From: Bacteroidota bacterium
GTDB taxonomy: Bacteria; Bacteroidota; Bacteroidia; Bacteroidales; Prolixibacteraceae
Direction of reading: 5' to 3'
NCBI GenBank assembly: GCA_030698405.1
Contig: JAUYMU010000068.1
Location: 1 to 64,000 of the forward strand
Length of the DNA stretch: 64,000 nt
Below, piece after piece: positions 16,176 to 25,174 of this stretch. The notes beneath the pieces were generated by a model. It saw nothing but the letters and a program-made list of their open reading frames with translations, was not told where the DNA came from and searched no databases. The translations under genes were made by a program, and so were the position numbers. The number at the start of each line of letters is the position of its first letter. Within the stretch, counting starts at the first letter, position 1.

Positions 16176-17627
16176 TTATTCATGGCTCGTTTCATCTGAT
16201 TTAGTTAATAGCCATAATCCGACAAACATGATCAATCCGTTCAGGAGCAGTAATTCGAAACCGAATTTGTAGCCGCCAAGCCAGGCTTCCGAGTTAATAT
16301 TGATAATGTAAGTAATTACAGGTGAGAGCAATCCGAGAATTGGCACGTAGCGGTCGTGAACCTGTTTTTTAGTCAGGATTCCGAAGGCAAAAAGCCCAAG
16401 CAGCGGCCCGTAAGTGTATCCGGCTACCTTGAAAACAGCGGTAACCACACTGTCGTTGTTGATGAACCAAAACAGAAGTATCACCAAAAACATGAGTACC
16501 GAAAAGGCAATGTGCACTTTGATGCGTTTCGGTTTGCTATTCGGATTCTTCGGATCAACATTCAGGAAGTCGATGCAGAACGCGGTCGTCAGTGCGGTCA
16601 GCGCCGAGTCGGCGCTTGAATAAGCCGCTGAAACAATCCCCAATAAAAACAGGATTCCAGTGATCAGACCAAAATGCTGTAAAGCGAGCATCGGGAACAA
16701 ATCGTCGGATTTGGTTGGAAGCGCAATGCCTTTTTGTTGCGCGAAAATGTACAACATCACGCCCAGACAAAGGAAAAGCAGGTTGGCAATGATGAAGGCA
16801 AAACTAAACCAATAGATGTTTTTCTGCGCGTCCTTCCGGTTTTTGCAGGTCAAACTTTTCTGCATCATATTCTGGTCCAAGCCGTTCATCACAATTACGA
16901 TTCCCAGCCCGGCAAAAAACTGCTTGAAAAAGTTGGTCTTCGAACGCCAATCCCAGTCGAACATGTCGCTGTACGGATGCTTTTCAATGGATTTCACCAT
17001 TTCGCCCATGCTCATATTTAGCTGCGACGAAATAATATAAATGGTTAAGCCAACCGAAGTGAGGATAAAAAGCGTTTGCAGCGAATCGGTCCATACTACA
17101 GTTTTAATTCCGGCGCGGAACGTATAAACCCAGATCATAAAAATGGTGAACATGACCGTTGCCCAAAATGGGATTCCAACAGCGTCGAAAAAAGCGATTT
17201 GCAAGACTCCGGCAACCAGATACATGCGAAACGAAGCCCCGATGGTTTGCGAAACCAGAAAAAAGAACGAACCGGTTTTATAGGATCGAACGCCAAAACG
17301 CTGATCGAGGTAAGTATAAATAGAAACCAACTGCAACTTGTAATAAAGAGGTACAAGTACCAGGGCCACAATCCAGTAACCAACGAAATTACCAAGCAAA
17401 AATTGGAGATAAGTCCAGCCCGAATTACCCACTTCGCCCGGAACCGAAATAAATGTTACTCCTGAAATGGTCGTCCCGATCATGGCAAAAGCCACCAGAT
17501 ACCAGGGAGAGGTGCGGTTTCCGGTAAAAAAAGTCTCGCTGGTCACGTTTTTGGAGGTAAAATGCGAAACCGCCATCAACATGCCGAAAAAAGTCAGAAT
17601 GACAAAAAATACAATGGTAATGCTCAT
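16176..17627 (-). CDS. Sodium:solute symporter (SSS family), 483 aa
   Basis: Inner-membrane sodium-coupled permease with about 13 TM segments. The SSS hallmarks are visible: AMIGTTISGVTFISVPGEVG near residues 45-65, QRFGVRSYKTGSFF near 110, and ILFLLGIVSAAYSSADSALT near 320-340, which carries the Ser/Thr sodium site. Start ATG at 17627; the short basic tail is normal. The neighbours are an HGSNAT-like acyltransferase downstream and a transglutaminase-like lipoprotein upstream. In other oral and gut Bacteroidota an inner-membrane permease near murK-murQ imports MurNAc, so this or the MFS gene may serve that role here. The substrate is not determined by sequence. Confidence 0.9.
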   Translation of the reverse strand: MSITIVFFVILTFFGMLMAVSHFTSKNVTSETFFTGNRTSPWYLVAFAMIGTTISGVTFISVPGEVGNSGWTYLQFLLGNFVGYWIVALVLVPLYYKLQLVSIYTYLDQRFGVRSYKTGSFFFLVSQTIGASFRMYLVAGVLQIAFFDAVGIPFWATVMFTIFMIWVYTFRAGIKTVVWTDSLQTLFILTSVGLTIYIISSQLNMSMGEMVKSIEKHPYSDMFDWDWRSKTNFFKQFFAGLGIVIVMNGLDQNMMQKSLTCKNRKDAQKNIYWFSFAFIIANLLFLCLGVMLYIFAQQKGIALPTKSDDLFPMLALQHFGLITGILFLLGIVSAAYSSADSALTALTTAFCIDFLNVDPKNPNSKPKRIKVHIAFSVLMFLVILLFWFINNDSVVTAVFKVAGYTYGPLLGLFAFGILTKKQVHDRYVPILGLLSPVITYIININSEAWLGGYKFGFELLLLNGLIMFVGLWLLTKSDETSHE

Positions 17628-17632
17628 ACAAA

Positions 17633-17666
17633 AAGTTCCAAGTTTAATGTTCCAAGTTTCAAGTTT
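17633..17666. repeat. AAGTTTC-type short repeat upstream of the symporter
   Basis: Reads AAGTTCCAAGTTTAATG then TTCCAAGTTTCAAGTTT, built from 7-base AAGTTTC/AAGTTCC units. It ends 6 bp from the symporter start codon and is inverted with respect to 17853-17886. Confidence 0.65.
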
Positions 17667-17852
17667 GTCCGTTGTCGACAGCCTTTTCGATTTTTAATTT
17701 ATGTTTTCTATTTAATGAACGCTTATCGCATACAAATTTTTCTTTTTCAATTTCAAACAAAATCCGTTCGCTGAAGCGGAACTGCCTGTCCCGATCTTGT
17801 CGTAAGCAAAGGATACAGCTCTTATCACCAGATTCCTTCATTCAAAGCATTT

Positions 17853-17886
17853 CAACTTGGAACTTTGAACCTGAAACTTGAAACTT
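17853..17886. repeat. AAGTTTC-type short repeat at the end of the transglutaminase gene
   Basis: On the minus strand AAGTTTC units run in tandem (AAGTTTCAAGTTTCAGG...). The first bases of the TAA stop (17885-17887) belong to it. It pairs with 17633-17666 across about 190 bp. Confidence 0.65.
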
Positions 17887-19387
17887 ATTTGTATTCCACT
17901 TCCATATCCCAGCTCCACAGGTTAAAATAGAGGTTTCCCCCCTCCCACTCCAGTTCGCCGCGCTGAAAATCATACGGTTCGCTGCGTGGGTATTTTTTCT
18001 TAGGTGACAGTTCCCTTGCATAATCGTCGTTCACAATCAGGCGGTATGAATCTATTCCTGAACGGTAAAAATTCCGGACTTTCTCATCCTGACTATCCTG
18101 CAAGCCAAACGACTGATCGACCGGAACCCAGCCGACTCCTTCAAAGTAAACTTCGCACCAATCGTGTAAATTTACTTCACCCGGATGCAACATCCAACCG
18201 CTTTGCCATTTCGCCGGAATGCCCTGCGAACGTGCCAAAGTCATAAACAGCAAGGTCTGCATTCCACAATCGCCGTGACGGGTATCCATCACATAACCTG
18301 AAATATCTGGCATAATGCTGTATTCGAGCGCACTGGCCCAGCGAATTGAATCATTGATCCAGTTGTATATTTTCTGTACCTTTTTTAGCGGATTGGTTTC
18401 GCCAGACAAAATCTGATGGCCCAACTTTTTGATTTTCGGTGTAAAAACAATCTGCGGAGCCCGCTCACAAGTATTTTCCTTATATACAGAACTTTCGGTG
18501 TCATATGGTTTGATTTCATCAGAATTTAAATCAAAATACTGGGCTGAAGTTTCCACTTCAAATTCAATCCGGAATATGGTTGGCTGATCCTTTTTTGCCC
18601 TTTTTTCCAGATATACCGACCGCTGAAGATTTTTATTGCTTGCAATTTTGGCATTCTCCGGTTCGGTACTGATCAGTTTCAAATTTTTCTGCCGTGCATT
18701 TCCTTCCCTCGGAAAAGGCATCCAGCAACGGATCATTTCCCCATCGGGAACTGCATTTACATCCACATCAATCAAATAAGTCAATTTCATTCGCACCGGC
18801 AGCACAGTTTCTCCGGAATTTTTCGTTGCTGAAATTATTTTCCGGGTGTGATCCAAACGAAACAGATCGAGCGAATCGACCTGAAAACCGTCAACTATTT
18901 CTTTTTGCTTTCGGGCTTCATCATCAAGCCGGAACAGGTTGGCTACCGCATTTTTGAAATAGCGTTTCTCTCCGTCAATCAGCCGCATTTCCAATTTTTG
19001 TTTGGTTTCCCATTGATTAAAAAGCGTAGAGTCCAAAACCGGATAATATTTGGAGAGTTGCTTTTTTACATCAGCTTCAGTCCGTGAAAAATCAATTCTG
19101 ATGCGATTACCAATATCAACCATAGAATCGAGTTTGTACAAATTGGTGGCACCCAAAGTGCCGGTTGCCTTCAATGAATCGGCAAGCAATTCCGCCTTTT
19201 GCAGCTCACCGGAATACACCATATTTTCTATTCCTGAAAAATCGAACGACTTCTCCGGAAGAGTTTTGCAGGCACCCAAAAGCAATAGTAAAACGACAGC
19301 TTTCAGCAAACTATTTGCCTGTTTTAACAATTGGTATGACCAATATTTTCGATTCAATGGATTCATGATTTTTTTGGATCCAATCAT
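17885..19387 (-). CDS. Transglutaminase-like lipoprotein, about 500 aa
   Basis: Signal peptide ending LLLLLGAC makes it a lipoprotein; both ATG 19387 and ATG 19366 give workable n-regions. Residues about 60-190 are helical with no known family. The transglutaminase core lies in the last 180 residues: DTRHGDCGMQTLLFMTLARS (catalytic Cys), HDWCEVYFEGVGWVPVD (catalytic His and Asp). The region 205-330 is a beta-rich domain typical of DUF3857-like/transglutaminase proteins. The Cys-His-Asp triad is complete. In bacteria such proteins are often peptidases or amidases acting on peptides. Beside amidase and muramidase genes, processing of stem peptides is plausible but unproven. Confidence 0.85.
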   Translation of the reverse strand: MIGSKKIMNPLNRKYWSYQLLKQANSLLKAVVLLLLLGACKTLPEKSFDFSGIENMVYSGELQKAELLADSLKATGTLGATNLYKLDSMVDIGNRIRIDFSRTEADVKKQLSKYYPVLDSTLFNQWETKQKLEMRLIDGEKRYFKNAVANLFRLDDEARKQKEIVDGFQVDSLDLFRLDHTRKIISATKNSGETVLPVRMKLTYLIDVDVNAVPDGEMIRCWMPFPREGNARQKNLKLISTEPENAKIASNKNLQRSVYLEKRAKKDQPTIFRIEFEVETSAQYFDLNSDEIKPYDTESSVYKENTCERAPQIVFTPKIKKLGHQILSGETNPLKKVQKIYNWINDSIRWASALEYSIMPDISGYVMDTRHGDCGMQTLLFMTLARSQGIPAKWQSGWMLHPGEVNLHDWCEVYFEGVGWVPVDQSFGLQDSQDEKVRNFYRSGIDSYRLIVNDDYARELSPKKKYPRSEPYDFQRGELEWEGGNLYFNLWSWDMEVEYK

Positions 19388-19450
19388 TTTTTTTATTTAA
19401 AATCCGTTTTTGTGCCTAATCGTTGTCCAAAAAGGCAATGTCGCTAAAAC

Positions 19451-19617
19451 AAGCCCAAAGGGCTTGAATTTGAATAACCTCCGGTGTAAACCGGAGGAAG
19501 AAAGTATCCTTAATTTAAGAACCCTGAAAGGGTTCAACCCTTATAGGGTTGTGTTTTTCTACCTCTTCTTTCCGTGCGTTTCACACACGGTTATTCAAAT
19601 TTTACCCCTTTCGGGGT
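19451..19617. repeat. REPIN-like bipartite hairpin element, copy 3
   Basis: AAGCCC/GGGCTT (19451-19465), TTTGAATAACC (19469-19479), CCTCCGGT/ACCGGAGG (19478-19497), GAACCCT/AGGGTTC (19519-19535), CAACCCT/AGGGTTG (19535-19551), CCGTGCGT/ACACACGG (19572-19590), GGTTATTCAAAT, then ACCCC/GGGGT (19604-19617). Halves are inverted relative to each other. Confidence 0.8.
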
Positions 19618-19645
19618 ACTGAACACTTAAAATTGTCACCTCTTT

Positions 19646-22102
19646 CTAAAACCGTTCCGTCACATAACCCTGCCGTTTCAGGAATGTGAGCAACTCACCC
19701 AACCGGTTGTAAAACTTATCGGTACGTTCGGGAGCTGTCCCCAAATGAATCAGCATGATACAACCATTCAGCCCGTTCGGATCTTTCTTCTCAAACGCTT
19801 TGATGTCGTTCAGAATAGTTTCCGACGAACGGTAATTTTTCATATCCGGTGTGGTGTAATCGGCATTCGAACGGATTCCGGGAGTAAAATTAATGACCTT
19901 CAATCCCAACTGTCGGCTCCAGTCCACACTTTCAGCATTGTACCACTCGTAAGGCGGAAGAAATACCGAAGCTTTTTCGGGCGCAATTCCGAAACCGGCC
20001 ATCTTTTCATAGTTGGCTTTCAGATCATCTGCAAATTGTTGTTGTGTGATCAGTGTCGAATCGCGTTTGGTCCAGTCGGCATACAATAAATGAGCATCGG
20101 AATGCGCTCCCAGATAATGTCCATTGGCAATAAAATCCTGAATAAGTGATTTATTTTCAGGGTTGTTATAGAAAGTTCCGGTAAAGAAAAATGAAGCTTT
20201 TGCCTTGTTCTTTTTCAGGGTTTGAGCAATCACTTTTCCACCTTCGGCATATTCGTGGGCCGAAAAAATCAGGTAAACTTTTTTCTCTTCGGGATTCATT
20301 CTTACCACGGCACCCTGATTATCAAGCAATTCCTGTTTATCGGCTTCGGCTTCGAGCGACGAAAGCAAATAACTCAAACTGGCAGTACCGTCCATTGTTG
20401 GCTCGTTGGTTGAATAGTCGCCCATGTCGTCGTGATAGACTGCCTTTCCGTTTTGAAAAGCGGCATATTCATCAGCTTCGTGCAAGGTAATCCCGATTAA
20501 ACCGTTGTAAATGTGCGAATAAACCGGACCGTCAACCAGTCCGCCGGTAGTAGTTTCCTTCAGGATATAAGTGAGCGATGAGTGTGGTATGGCAGGATAA
20601 TCGCCGCCAGCCGGAAGTCCGCAAATCATCGACGTTCCCCACGGATTGCAGCCCAAAAGCCAGTCGGTGAGCGCCGCCTCCATTTCCTCGTAGCTGTTGT
20701 CGCCGGTAATTTTGCGATACAATTTGGCCTGGGTTGCTGCTGCAACAACCAGATTATTAGAGCACCAGATAAACGGAACGCCAATCAGGAAAGGATCATT
20801 TCCTGCATATTTTTTCAATTGTTCGAGCCCTTGTTTCATCAAACCAGAAAACTGTTTGGCAATTGCAGGATCGCCAGATTGAGCAAGCAACGCATGTCCC
20901 AGATTTACAAACGGATAAAACTGGTAATGACGACCACGGTTCAGTTCCATCCATGGTGTTACCGGTTCGAGTTCGCCCCAGTATTTGGCTTCTTTCTGAA
21001 AATCGGTCTCTTTATCAAGTGGAATAAGTGTCGCAGCCGCCAGTTCCATATCATCAACCCAATTGTCTTCTTCGTAAAAATAAGGTGAAACCATGCAGGC
21101 AGTTTGGAAATTCCCTAAATCGGATTTTGCAAAATCCCAGGCCTCACGCGACTTTTCAAGCATTTGATCTGCCAGTTTGGAATCAATATTTTTAAATATG
21201 GATGCGCCCAAAGCAAACGAAGAAGAGAATTTTGCAGCTGTTGACGAAACTCCGGTTGAGCGATTTTTGTACTTTCCCAATCCCTGTGATTTTCCGGTCA
21301 CATAATAAACCGGACGAAACAGCGGTCCCAATCCGTAACTCACGGTATCCTTGTTGGGAAGGCGATATCCGCGGTGGTCGCGGTCGTCGGCAATCTGGTT
21401 GTACATTTCGTTCTTTGCCGGATTCATTTTCAACAGCCATTCCAGTCCCCAGCGGGCTTCGTCGAGAATATCAGGAATCCCATTGCTTCCAGACTTTCCG
21501 TTGGCCTGAAATCGATCGCCAAAAGCGGTTGGATTCTGCTGATAAGCAAACAACAACTGGTAAGTTGCATTGGCCGAAGTAGTGGTATATTGCAGATAAT
21601 CAGAGGCATCGTGCCAACCTCCGGTCACATCAATCTGTTCACCGGTTCGGGTCGGATGATCGACAATGATTCCATCGTGGAGGTGACAGGAATCGTTCAG
21701 ATACGGATTGAACCCGCATCGCTGCTGGCGCATGTAATTCAGGACAAAATCGGCTGTACCTTTATATACGTCTGCATTAATCCGAAAAGAAGGAGAAACG
21801 GCATTTCCGGCTTTCAGGTAATACCCGCCTGGCTTGCTGAAGTTGCTGAAATTTAAACGGAAAGCACTTTTCTGCCCCCAAATACTCGCATCAGCAGTTT
21901 CGGTTTTACCTTCAAAAACCATTTTTCCTGAAAGGGTTTCAATTAATTGAAAGCTTGCAGGTTCGTTGCGTTGATCAGAAATAAAAACTGCAACCTTCAC
22001 TGAATTTGGCAAATAACCGAGTTGATTGATCCGGATAACTCCCGTAGCGGAAATCCCCAAAGAAATCATACAAATCATACCAATCAGGAAAAGTGTTCTC
22101 AT
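19646..22102 (-). CDS. GH9 glycosidase fused to NodB-like polysaccharide deacetylase domain, 818 aa
   Basis: Signal peptide MRTLFLIGMICMISLGISA. Residues about 20-110 form the N-terminal immunoglobulin-like domain common in GH9. The catalytic barrel (about 115-580) has GGWHDASDYLQY with the nucleophile-side Asp pair and NEPTMDGTASL with the acid Glu. Residues about 600-818 are a CE4-like domain: motif 2 is HSDAHLL, motif 3 LPPYEWYN and motif 5 IMLIHLGT, but motif 1 (normally TFDDG) reads IFSAHEY, so the usual Asp pair is missing. GH9 members include endoglucanases and exo-glucosaminidases. Next to murK/murQ on the opposite strand, an amino-sugar glycan is a reasonable guess. Divergent promoter region at 22103-22351. 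Confidence 0.88.
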   Translation of the reverse strand: MRTLFLIGMICMISLGISATGVIRINQLGYLPNSVKVAVFISDQRNEPASFQLIETLSGKMVFEGKTETADASIWGQKSAFRLNFSNFSKPGGYYLKAGNAVSPSFRINADVYKGTADFVLNYMRQQRCGFNPYLNDSCHLHDGIIVDHPTRTGEQIDVTGGWHDASDYLQYTTTSANATYQLLFAYQQNPTAFGDRFQANGKSGSNGIPDILDEARWGLEWLLKMNPAKNEMYNQIADDRDHRGYRLPNKDTVSYGLGPLFRPVYYVTGKSQGLGKYKNRSTGVSSTAAKFSSSFALGASIFKNIDSKLADQMLEKSREAWDFAKSDLGNFQTACMVSPYFYEEDNWVDDMELAAATLIPLDKETDFQKEAKYWGELEPVTPWMELNRGRHYQFYPFVNLGHALLAQSGDPAIAKQFSGLMKQGLEQLKKYAGNDPFLIGVPFIWCSNNLVVAAATQAKLYRKITGDNSYEEMEAALTDWLLGCNPWGTSMICGLPAGGDYPAIPHSSLTYILKETTTGGLVDGPVYSHIYNGLIGITLHEADEYAAFQNGKAVYHDDMGDYSTNEPTMDGTASLSYLLSSLEAEADKQELLDNQGAVVRMNPEEKKVYLIFSAHEYAEGGKVIAQTLKKNKAKASFFFTGTFYNNPENKSLIQDFIANGHYLGAHSDAHLLYADWTKRDSTLITQQQFADDLKANYEKMAGFGIAPEKASVFLPPYEWYNAESVDWSRQLGLKVINFTPGIRSNADYTTPDMKNYRSSETILNDIKAFEKKDPNGLNGCIMLIHLGTAPERTDKFYNRLGELLTFLKRQGYVTERF

Positions 22103-22351
22103 TGCATCGGTTTTTTAGGTCTGGATTCAGAAAATCAGAAAATAAAGTTACGTCCGATAAAGTTATAAATCAATTGATCAGAGTCACTTCCGAAACGGAA
22201 TTATTTACTTTCAACCTTCATTCTAAATACGAATCAAAAATAGTGTATTTAATGAATTATACAAATATTGGTAATACATGTTATATGATACATTTATTTT
22301 CAAATCTAATTCCTTATATTTACACCGTTAAAATTATAATTCAGCCCCCCG
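22103..22351. other. Divergent promoter region of the GH9 and kinase genes
   Basis: 249 bp, AT-rich, with no gene. It separates two divergently transcribed genes of the salvage island and so is a good place for shared regulation. No clear operator is visible. Confidence 0.55.
22315..22323 (+). promoter_or_regulatory. Candidate -7 box of the kinase-murQ operon
   Basis: TATATTTAC, the same nonamer as before the MFS gene (546-554), lies 28 bp upstream of the kinase ATG at 22352. It suggests that both transcripts use the same sigma factor; it is not proof of co-regulation. Confidence 0.45.
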
Positions 22352-23188
22352 ATGAAATTAATTGCAGACAGTGGATCGACCAAAACAGCATGGAAACTAA
22401 TTGAAGCTCCGGGTAAAACAAAAGACATCATAACTCACGGATTAAACCCGTTTTTCAGAACCGAAGATGAAATATTTCAGGAATTGACAAGCTCGCTTTT
22501 ACCTGAAACCGGCACAAATATTCAGGAAATTTATTTTTACGGAGCTGGTGTTGTAAATCAGGAAAAAGGAAATATTGTTAAAAATGCTCTGGCACGAATT
22601 TACACAAAAGCCTCCATCGAAACGCACAGCGACGTTTTGGGTGCAGCGCGTGCTTTGTTCGGCAACCAATCAGGAATTGCATGTATTCTGGGAACAGGAT
22701 CGAATGTGTGCCTGTACGACGGAAAAGAAATCATCGGCGGAGTTTCACCTCTTGGATTCATTTTGGGCGACGAAGGCAGTGGTGCGGTGATGGGGCGAAA
22801 ATTACTGGGCGATTATTTCAAAGAAGTGATGCCGCCGAATTTGCGCGCCGAATTTGCAAAACAATACAATCTGACTTGGGAAGAGGCATTAAACCGTGTT
22901 TATCGCAGCGAAAAACCCAATCAGTTTCTGGCGCAGTTTACCCCATTTTTATCGAAGCACGAAGATTCGGCTTACTGCCAGAAGTTTGTGCAGCGTAATT
23001 TCATGGAATTCTTCGAGCGAAATGTCAGCCATATTCCGAATTATAACAACTACCCGATTGGATTTATCGGTTCTGTGGCCTTTTATTTCAGTAAGATACT
23101 GAACAATATGGCCAGCGATTTTGGGTTTAAGGAACCAACAATCATTAAAGATCCGATTGACGGATTGGAAAAATATTATAACAACTAA
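22352..23188 (+). CDS. murK: BadF/BcrA-type amino-sugar kinase (MurNAc/GlcNAc kinase-like), 278 aa
   Basis: Cytoplasmic ASKHA-fold kinase. The phosphate-1 motif MKLIADSGSTKTAW is at the N-terminus, ILGTGSNVCLYDG near residues 112-124 is the adenosine/phosphate-2 region and LGDEGSGAVMGRKLL near 140-154 is a conserved loop of the BadF family. MurK of Clostridium and Tannerella phosphorylates MurNAc and GlcNAc at O6. This protein has the right length and lies 4 bp before murQ, which uses MurNAc-6-phosphate. The symbol is assigned from this pairing; sequence alone cannot exclude GlcNAc as the main substrate. Confidence 0.85.
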   Translation: MKLIADSGSTKTAWKLIEAPGKTKDIITHGLNPFFRTEDEIFQELTSSLLPETGTNIQEIYFYGAGVVNQEKGNIVKNALARIYTKASIETHSDVLGAARALFGNQSGIACILGTGSNVCLYDGKEIIGGVSPLGFILGDEGSGAVMGRKLLGDYFKEVMPPNLRAEFAKQYNLTWEEALNRVYRSEKPNQFLAQFTPFLSKHEDSAYCQKFVQRNFMEFFERNVSHIPNYNNYPIGFIGSVAFYFSKILNNMASDFGFKEPTIIKDPIDGLEKYYNN

Positions 23189-23192
23189 CAGA

Positions 23193-24011
23193 ATGACAAC
23201 AGAAAGTACAACCGAAGCAGATTCATTGTATAATGATTTGGAACAGAAATCGGTAAAAGAGCTTTTATTAAGCATTCACGAAGAAGACAAGAAAATTCTC
23301 CCTGCTGTTTACCAAACGATCCCCCAGATTGAAAAGTTGGTTGAACAAACCTATCAGCGCATGAAAAAAGGCGGACGCTTATTTTATATGGGCGCAGGAA
23401 CCAGCGGACGACTAGGCATATTGGATGCTTCGGAAATTCCACCAACCTTCGGAGTTGGCCACGATTTGGTTATTGGCCTTATCGCCGGTGGCGACCGTGC
23501 CATTCGGAAAGCAGTGGAAATGGCTGAAGACGACGAAAAACAAGGCTGGAAAGATCTCGAAAAATACCAGGTAAACAAGCTGGATACGATTGTTGGAATT
23601 GCAGCTTCGGGGCGCACTCCCTATGTAATTGGGGCAGTAAAGAAAGCGCGTGCCGAAGGTCTCCTGACCGGCTGCATCGTAAACAACAACGGCAGTGCAC
23701 TGGCTCAGAGTGTTGACATTGCCATTGAAGCCATCGTTGGTCCTGAATTTCTGACCGGAAGCACACGCATGAAATCGGGCACCTCACAAAAGTTAATCCT
23801 GAACATGATTACCACTTCGCTGATGATTAAACTGGGGCGCGTAAAAGGCAACAAAATGGTAAACATGCAGTTGACCAATCAAAAACTGATTAACCGCGGA
23901 ACCCGCATGATTATGGCAGAACTGGGCTACGATGAAGTGAAAGCCAAACGTTTGCTGCTGCTGCATGGATCGGTAAATGATGTTTTGCTGGCCGAAAATG
24001 ATGAAAAATAA
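23193..24011 (+). CDS. murQ: N-acetylmuramic acid 6-phosphate etherase MurQ, 272 aa
   Basis: Splits the D-lactyl ether of MurNAc-6-P to give GlcNAc-6-P and lactate. SIS-fold signatures are clear: MGAGTSGRLGILDASEIPPTF near residues 50-70, IAGGDRAIRKAVEMAEDD near 85-100 (family Glu/Asp acid-base region), GIAASGRTPYV near 125-135 and TGSTRMKSGTSQKLILN near 185-200. ATG at 23193 (MTTESTTEADS) is used; it lies 5 bases after the kinase stop. Length is a little below the usual 298-300 residues but all core motifs are present. Convergent with lgt; the space holds a transposase fragment. Confidence 0.95.
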   Translation: MTTESTTEADSLYNDLEQKSVKELLLSIHEEDKKILPAVYQTIPQIEKLVEQTYQRMKKGGRLFYMGAGTSGRLGILDASEIPPTFGVGHDLVIGLIAGGDRAIRKAVEMAEDDEKQGWKDLEKYQVNKLDTIVGIAASGRTPYVIGAVKKARAEGLLTGCIVNNNGSALAQSVDIAIEAIVGPEFLTGSTRMKSGTSQKLILNMITTSLMIKLGRVKGNKMVNMQLTNQKLINRGTRMIMAELGYDEVKAKRLLLLHGSVNDVLLAENDEK

Positions 24012-24045
24012 CTATCAACCAATTCATTTTATTTCAATATTTCGT

Positions 24046-24268
24046 TCGTGGGGATGGTAGAGACGCCCAAATTGGGCCTCTCTACAACGGATGGCGTTTC
24101 AATAACGGATGGCGGCGTTTCAACGATTGGCGTTTCATCATACCGTCCATCATCCTGTTTGTTGATTATTATTATTCCATGGATATGATTGGGCATCACA
24201 ACAAATTCGCCCAATTCAACGAAAAGGAAATGGGTTGGTATTAAATTCCAATATTGTTGAACAATTGT
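24046..24268 (-). pseudogene. RAYT fragment (223-bp copy of part of the transposase at 25.2-25.9 kb)
   Basis: This stretch equals 25554-25776 over 223 bases without gaps and with only a few substitutions. It encodes, on the minus strand, the part around FVVMPNHIHGIIII and the following ETP-rich residues, but lacks the N-terminal strand and the C-terminal catalytic part. On both sides the match ends sharply. It lies between murQ and lgt, which are convergent. It is a dead fragment of a REP-associated tyrosine transposase. Confidence 0.85.
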
Positions 24269-24328
24269 TTTAAATTCAAATTTGCTGGTTCCATTCCCAT
24301 TGTGTATTCAACGATTTCCTTCTTCCAA

Positions 24329-25174
24329 CTAAAGGCCGGGTATTTTGCTTTTATGCACAGGGGTTCTTTTCCACACGATTAATCCAATTCCAATCAAAAT
24401 AAACGGGATACTCAAAAGTTGTCCCATATTTAAAATCATTCCGTTCTCAAAATCAACTTGATTAATCTTTAAAAATTCCAACATAAATCGTACTCCAAAT
24501 AGCAAAATCAGAAACAGCCCAAAAATATAGCCATCCTGTCTTTTTGTTTTTTTGTTAGAATAGATCCAATTTAAAACAAGAAAAATTGTCAGGTACGAGA
24601 ATGCTTCGTATAGTTGAGTTGGATGTCTTGGTAATAAATCGACTCTTTGGAAAACGATTCCAAAATTTGTTCCGGTGGGTTCTCCAATGATTTCTGAGTT
24701 CATAAAATTGCCAAATCGAATAAATGCGCCCGTTAAAGGTGTCGCAATTGCAACCCTGTCTAAAACCCACAAAAAGTCAAACCGGTATCTTTTACAATAC
24801 AATGCAATAGCTGTCAATACTCCGATTGCTCCGCCATGGCTGGCTAAACCTTGAAAGCCGGTAAATTCAAATTTACCGTTTGAATCCCATTTAAAAGGCA
24901 AAATTATTTCCAAGGGATGTTTGAGATAATACTCAGATTCATAAAATAAACAGTGTCCAAATCTTGCTCCGACAATTGTCCCAATGAAAATGAAAACAGC
25001 TAGTTTCTCCAAATTTTCAATTGGCAAATTCTCTTTGATGTAAATTCGTTTCACGATGAAATAGCCCAACAACAATCCTGTCACAAACAGAAGACCGTAA
25101 TATCTGAGCGAAAAGACGCCGAATAATTTTATAATCTCGGGGTCAATGTTCCAATTTATAAATCCTGTCACCAT
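24329..25174 (-). CDS. lgt: Prolipoprotein diacylglyceryl transferase Lgt, 281 aa
   Basis: Inner-membrane enzyme that adds a diacylglyceryl group to the lipobox cysteine of lipoproteins. It has about seven TM segments, FRYYGLLFVTG-type first segment (LRYYGLLFVTGLLLG), a conserved SHGGAIG loop near residue 137, the family signature around IRFGNFMNSEIIGEPTG (about 180) and RHPTQLYEAF near 210. ATG at 25174. The stop codon of the upstream transposase reading frame (25168-25170) overlaps the first codons, so the two frames abut. The gene sits between two 223-bp direct copies of transposase sequence. The protein itself looks intact. Confidence 0.93.
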   Translation of the reverse strand: MVTGFINWNIDPEIIKLFGVFSLRYYGLLFVTGLLLGYFIVKRIYIKENLPIENLEKLAVFIFIGTIVGARFGHCLFYESEYYLKHPLEIILPFKWDSNGKFEFTGFQGLASHGGAIGVLTAIALYCKRYRFDFLWVLDRVAIATPLTGAFIRFGNFMNSEIIGEPTGTNFGIVFQRVDLLPRHPTQLYEAFSYLTIFLVLNWIYSNKKTKRQDGYIFGLFLILLFGVRFMLEFLKINQVDFENGMILNMGQLLSIPFILIGIGLIVWKRTPVHKSKIPGL

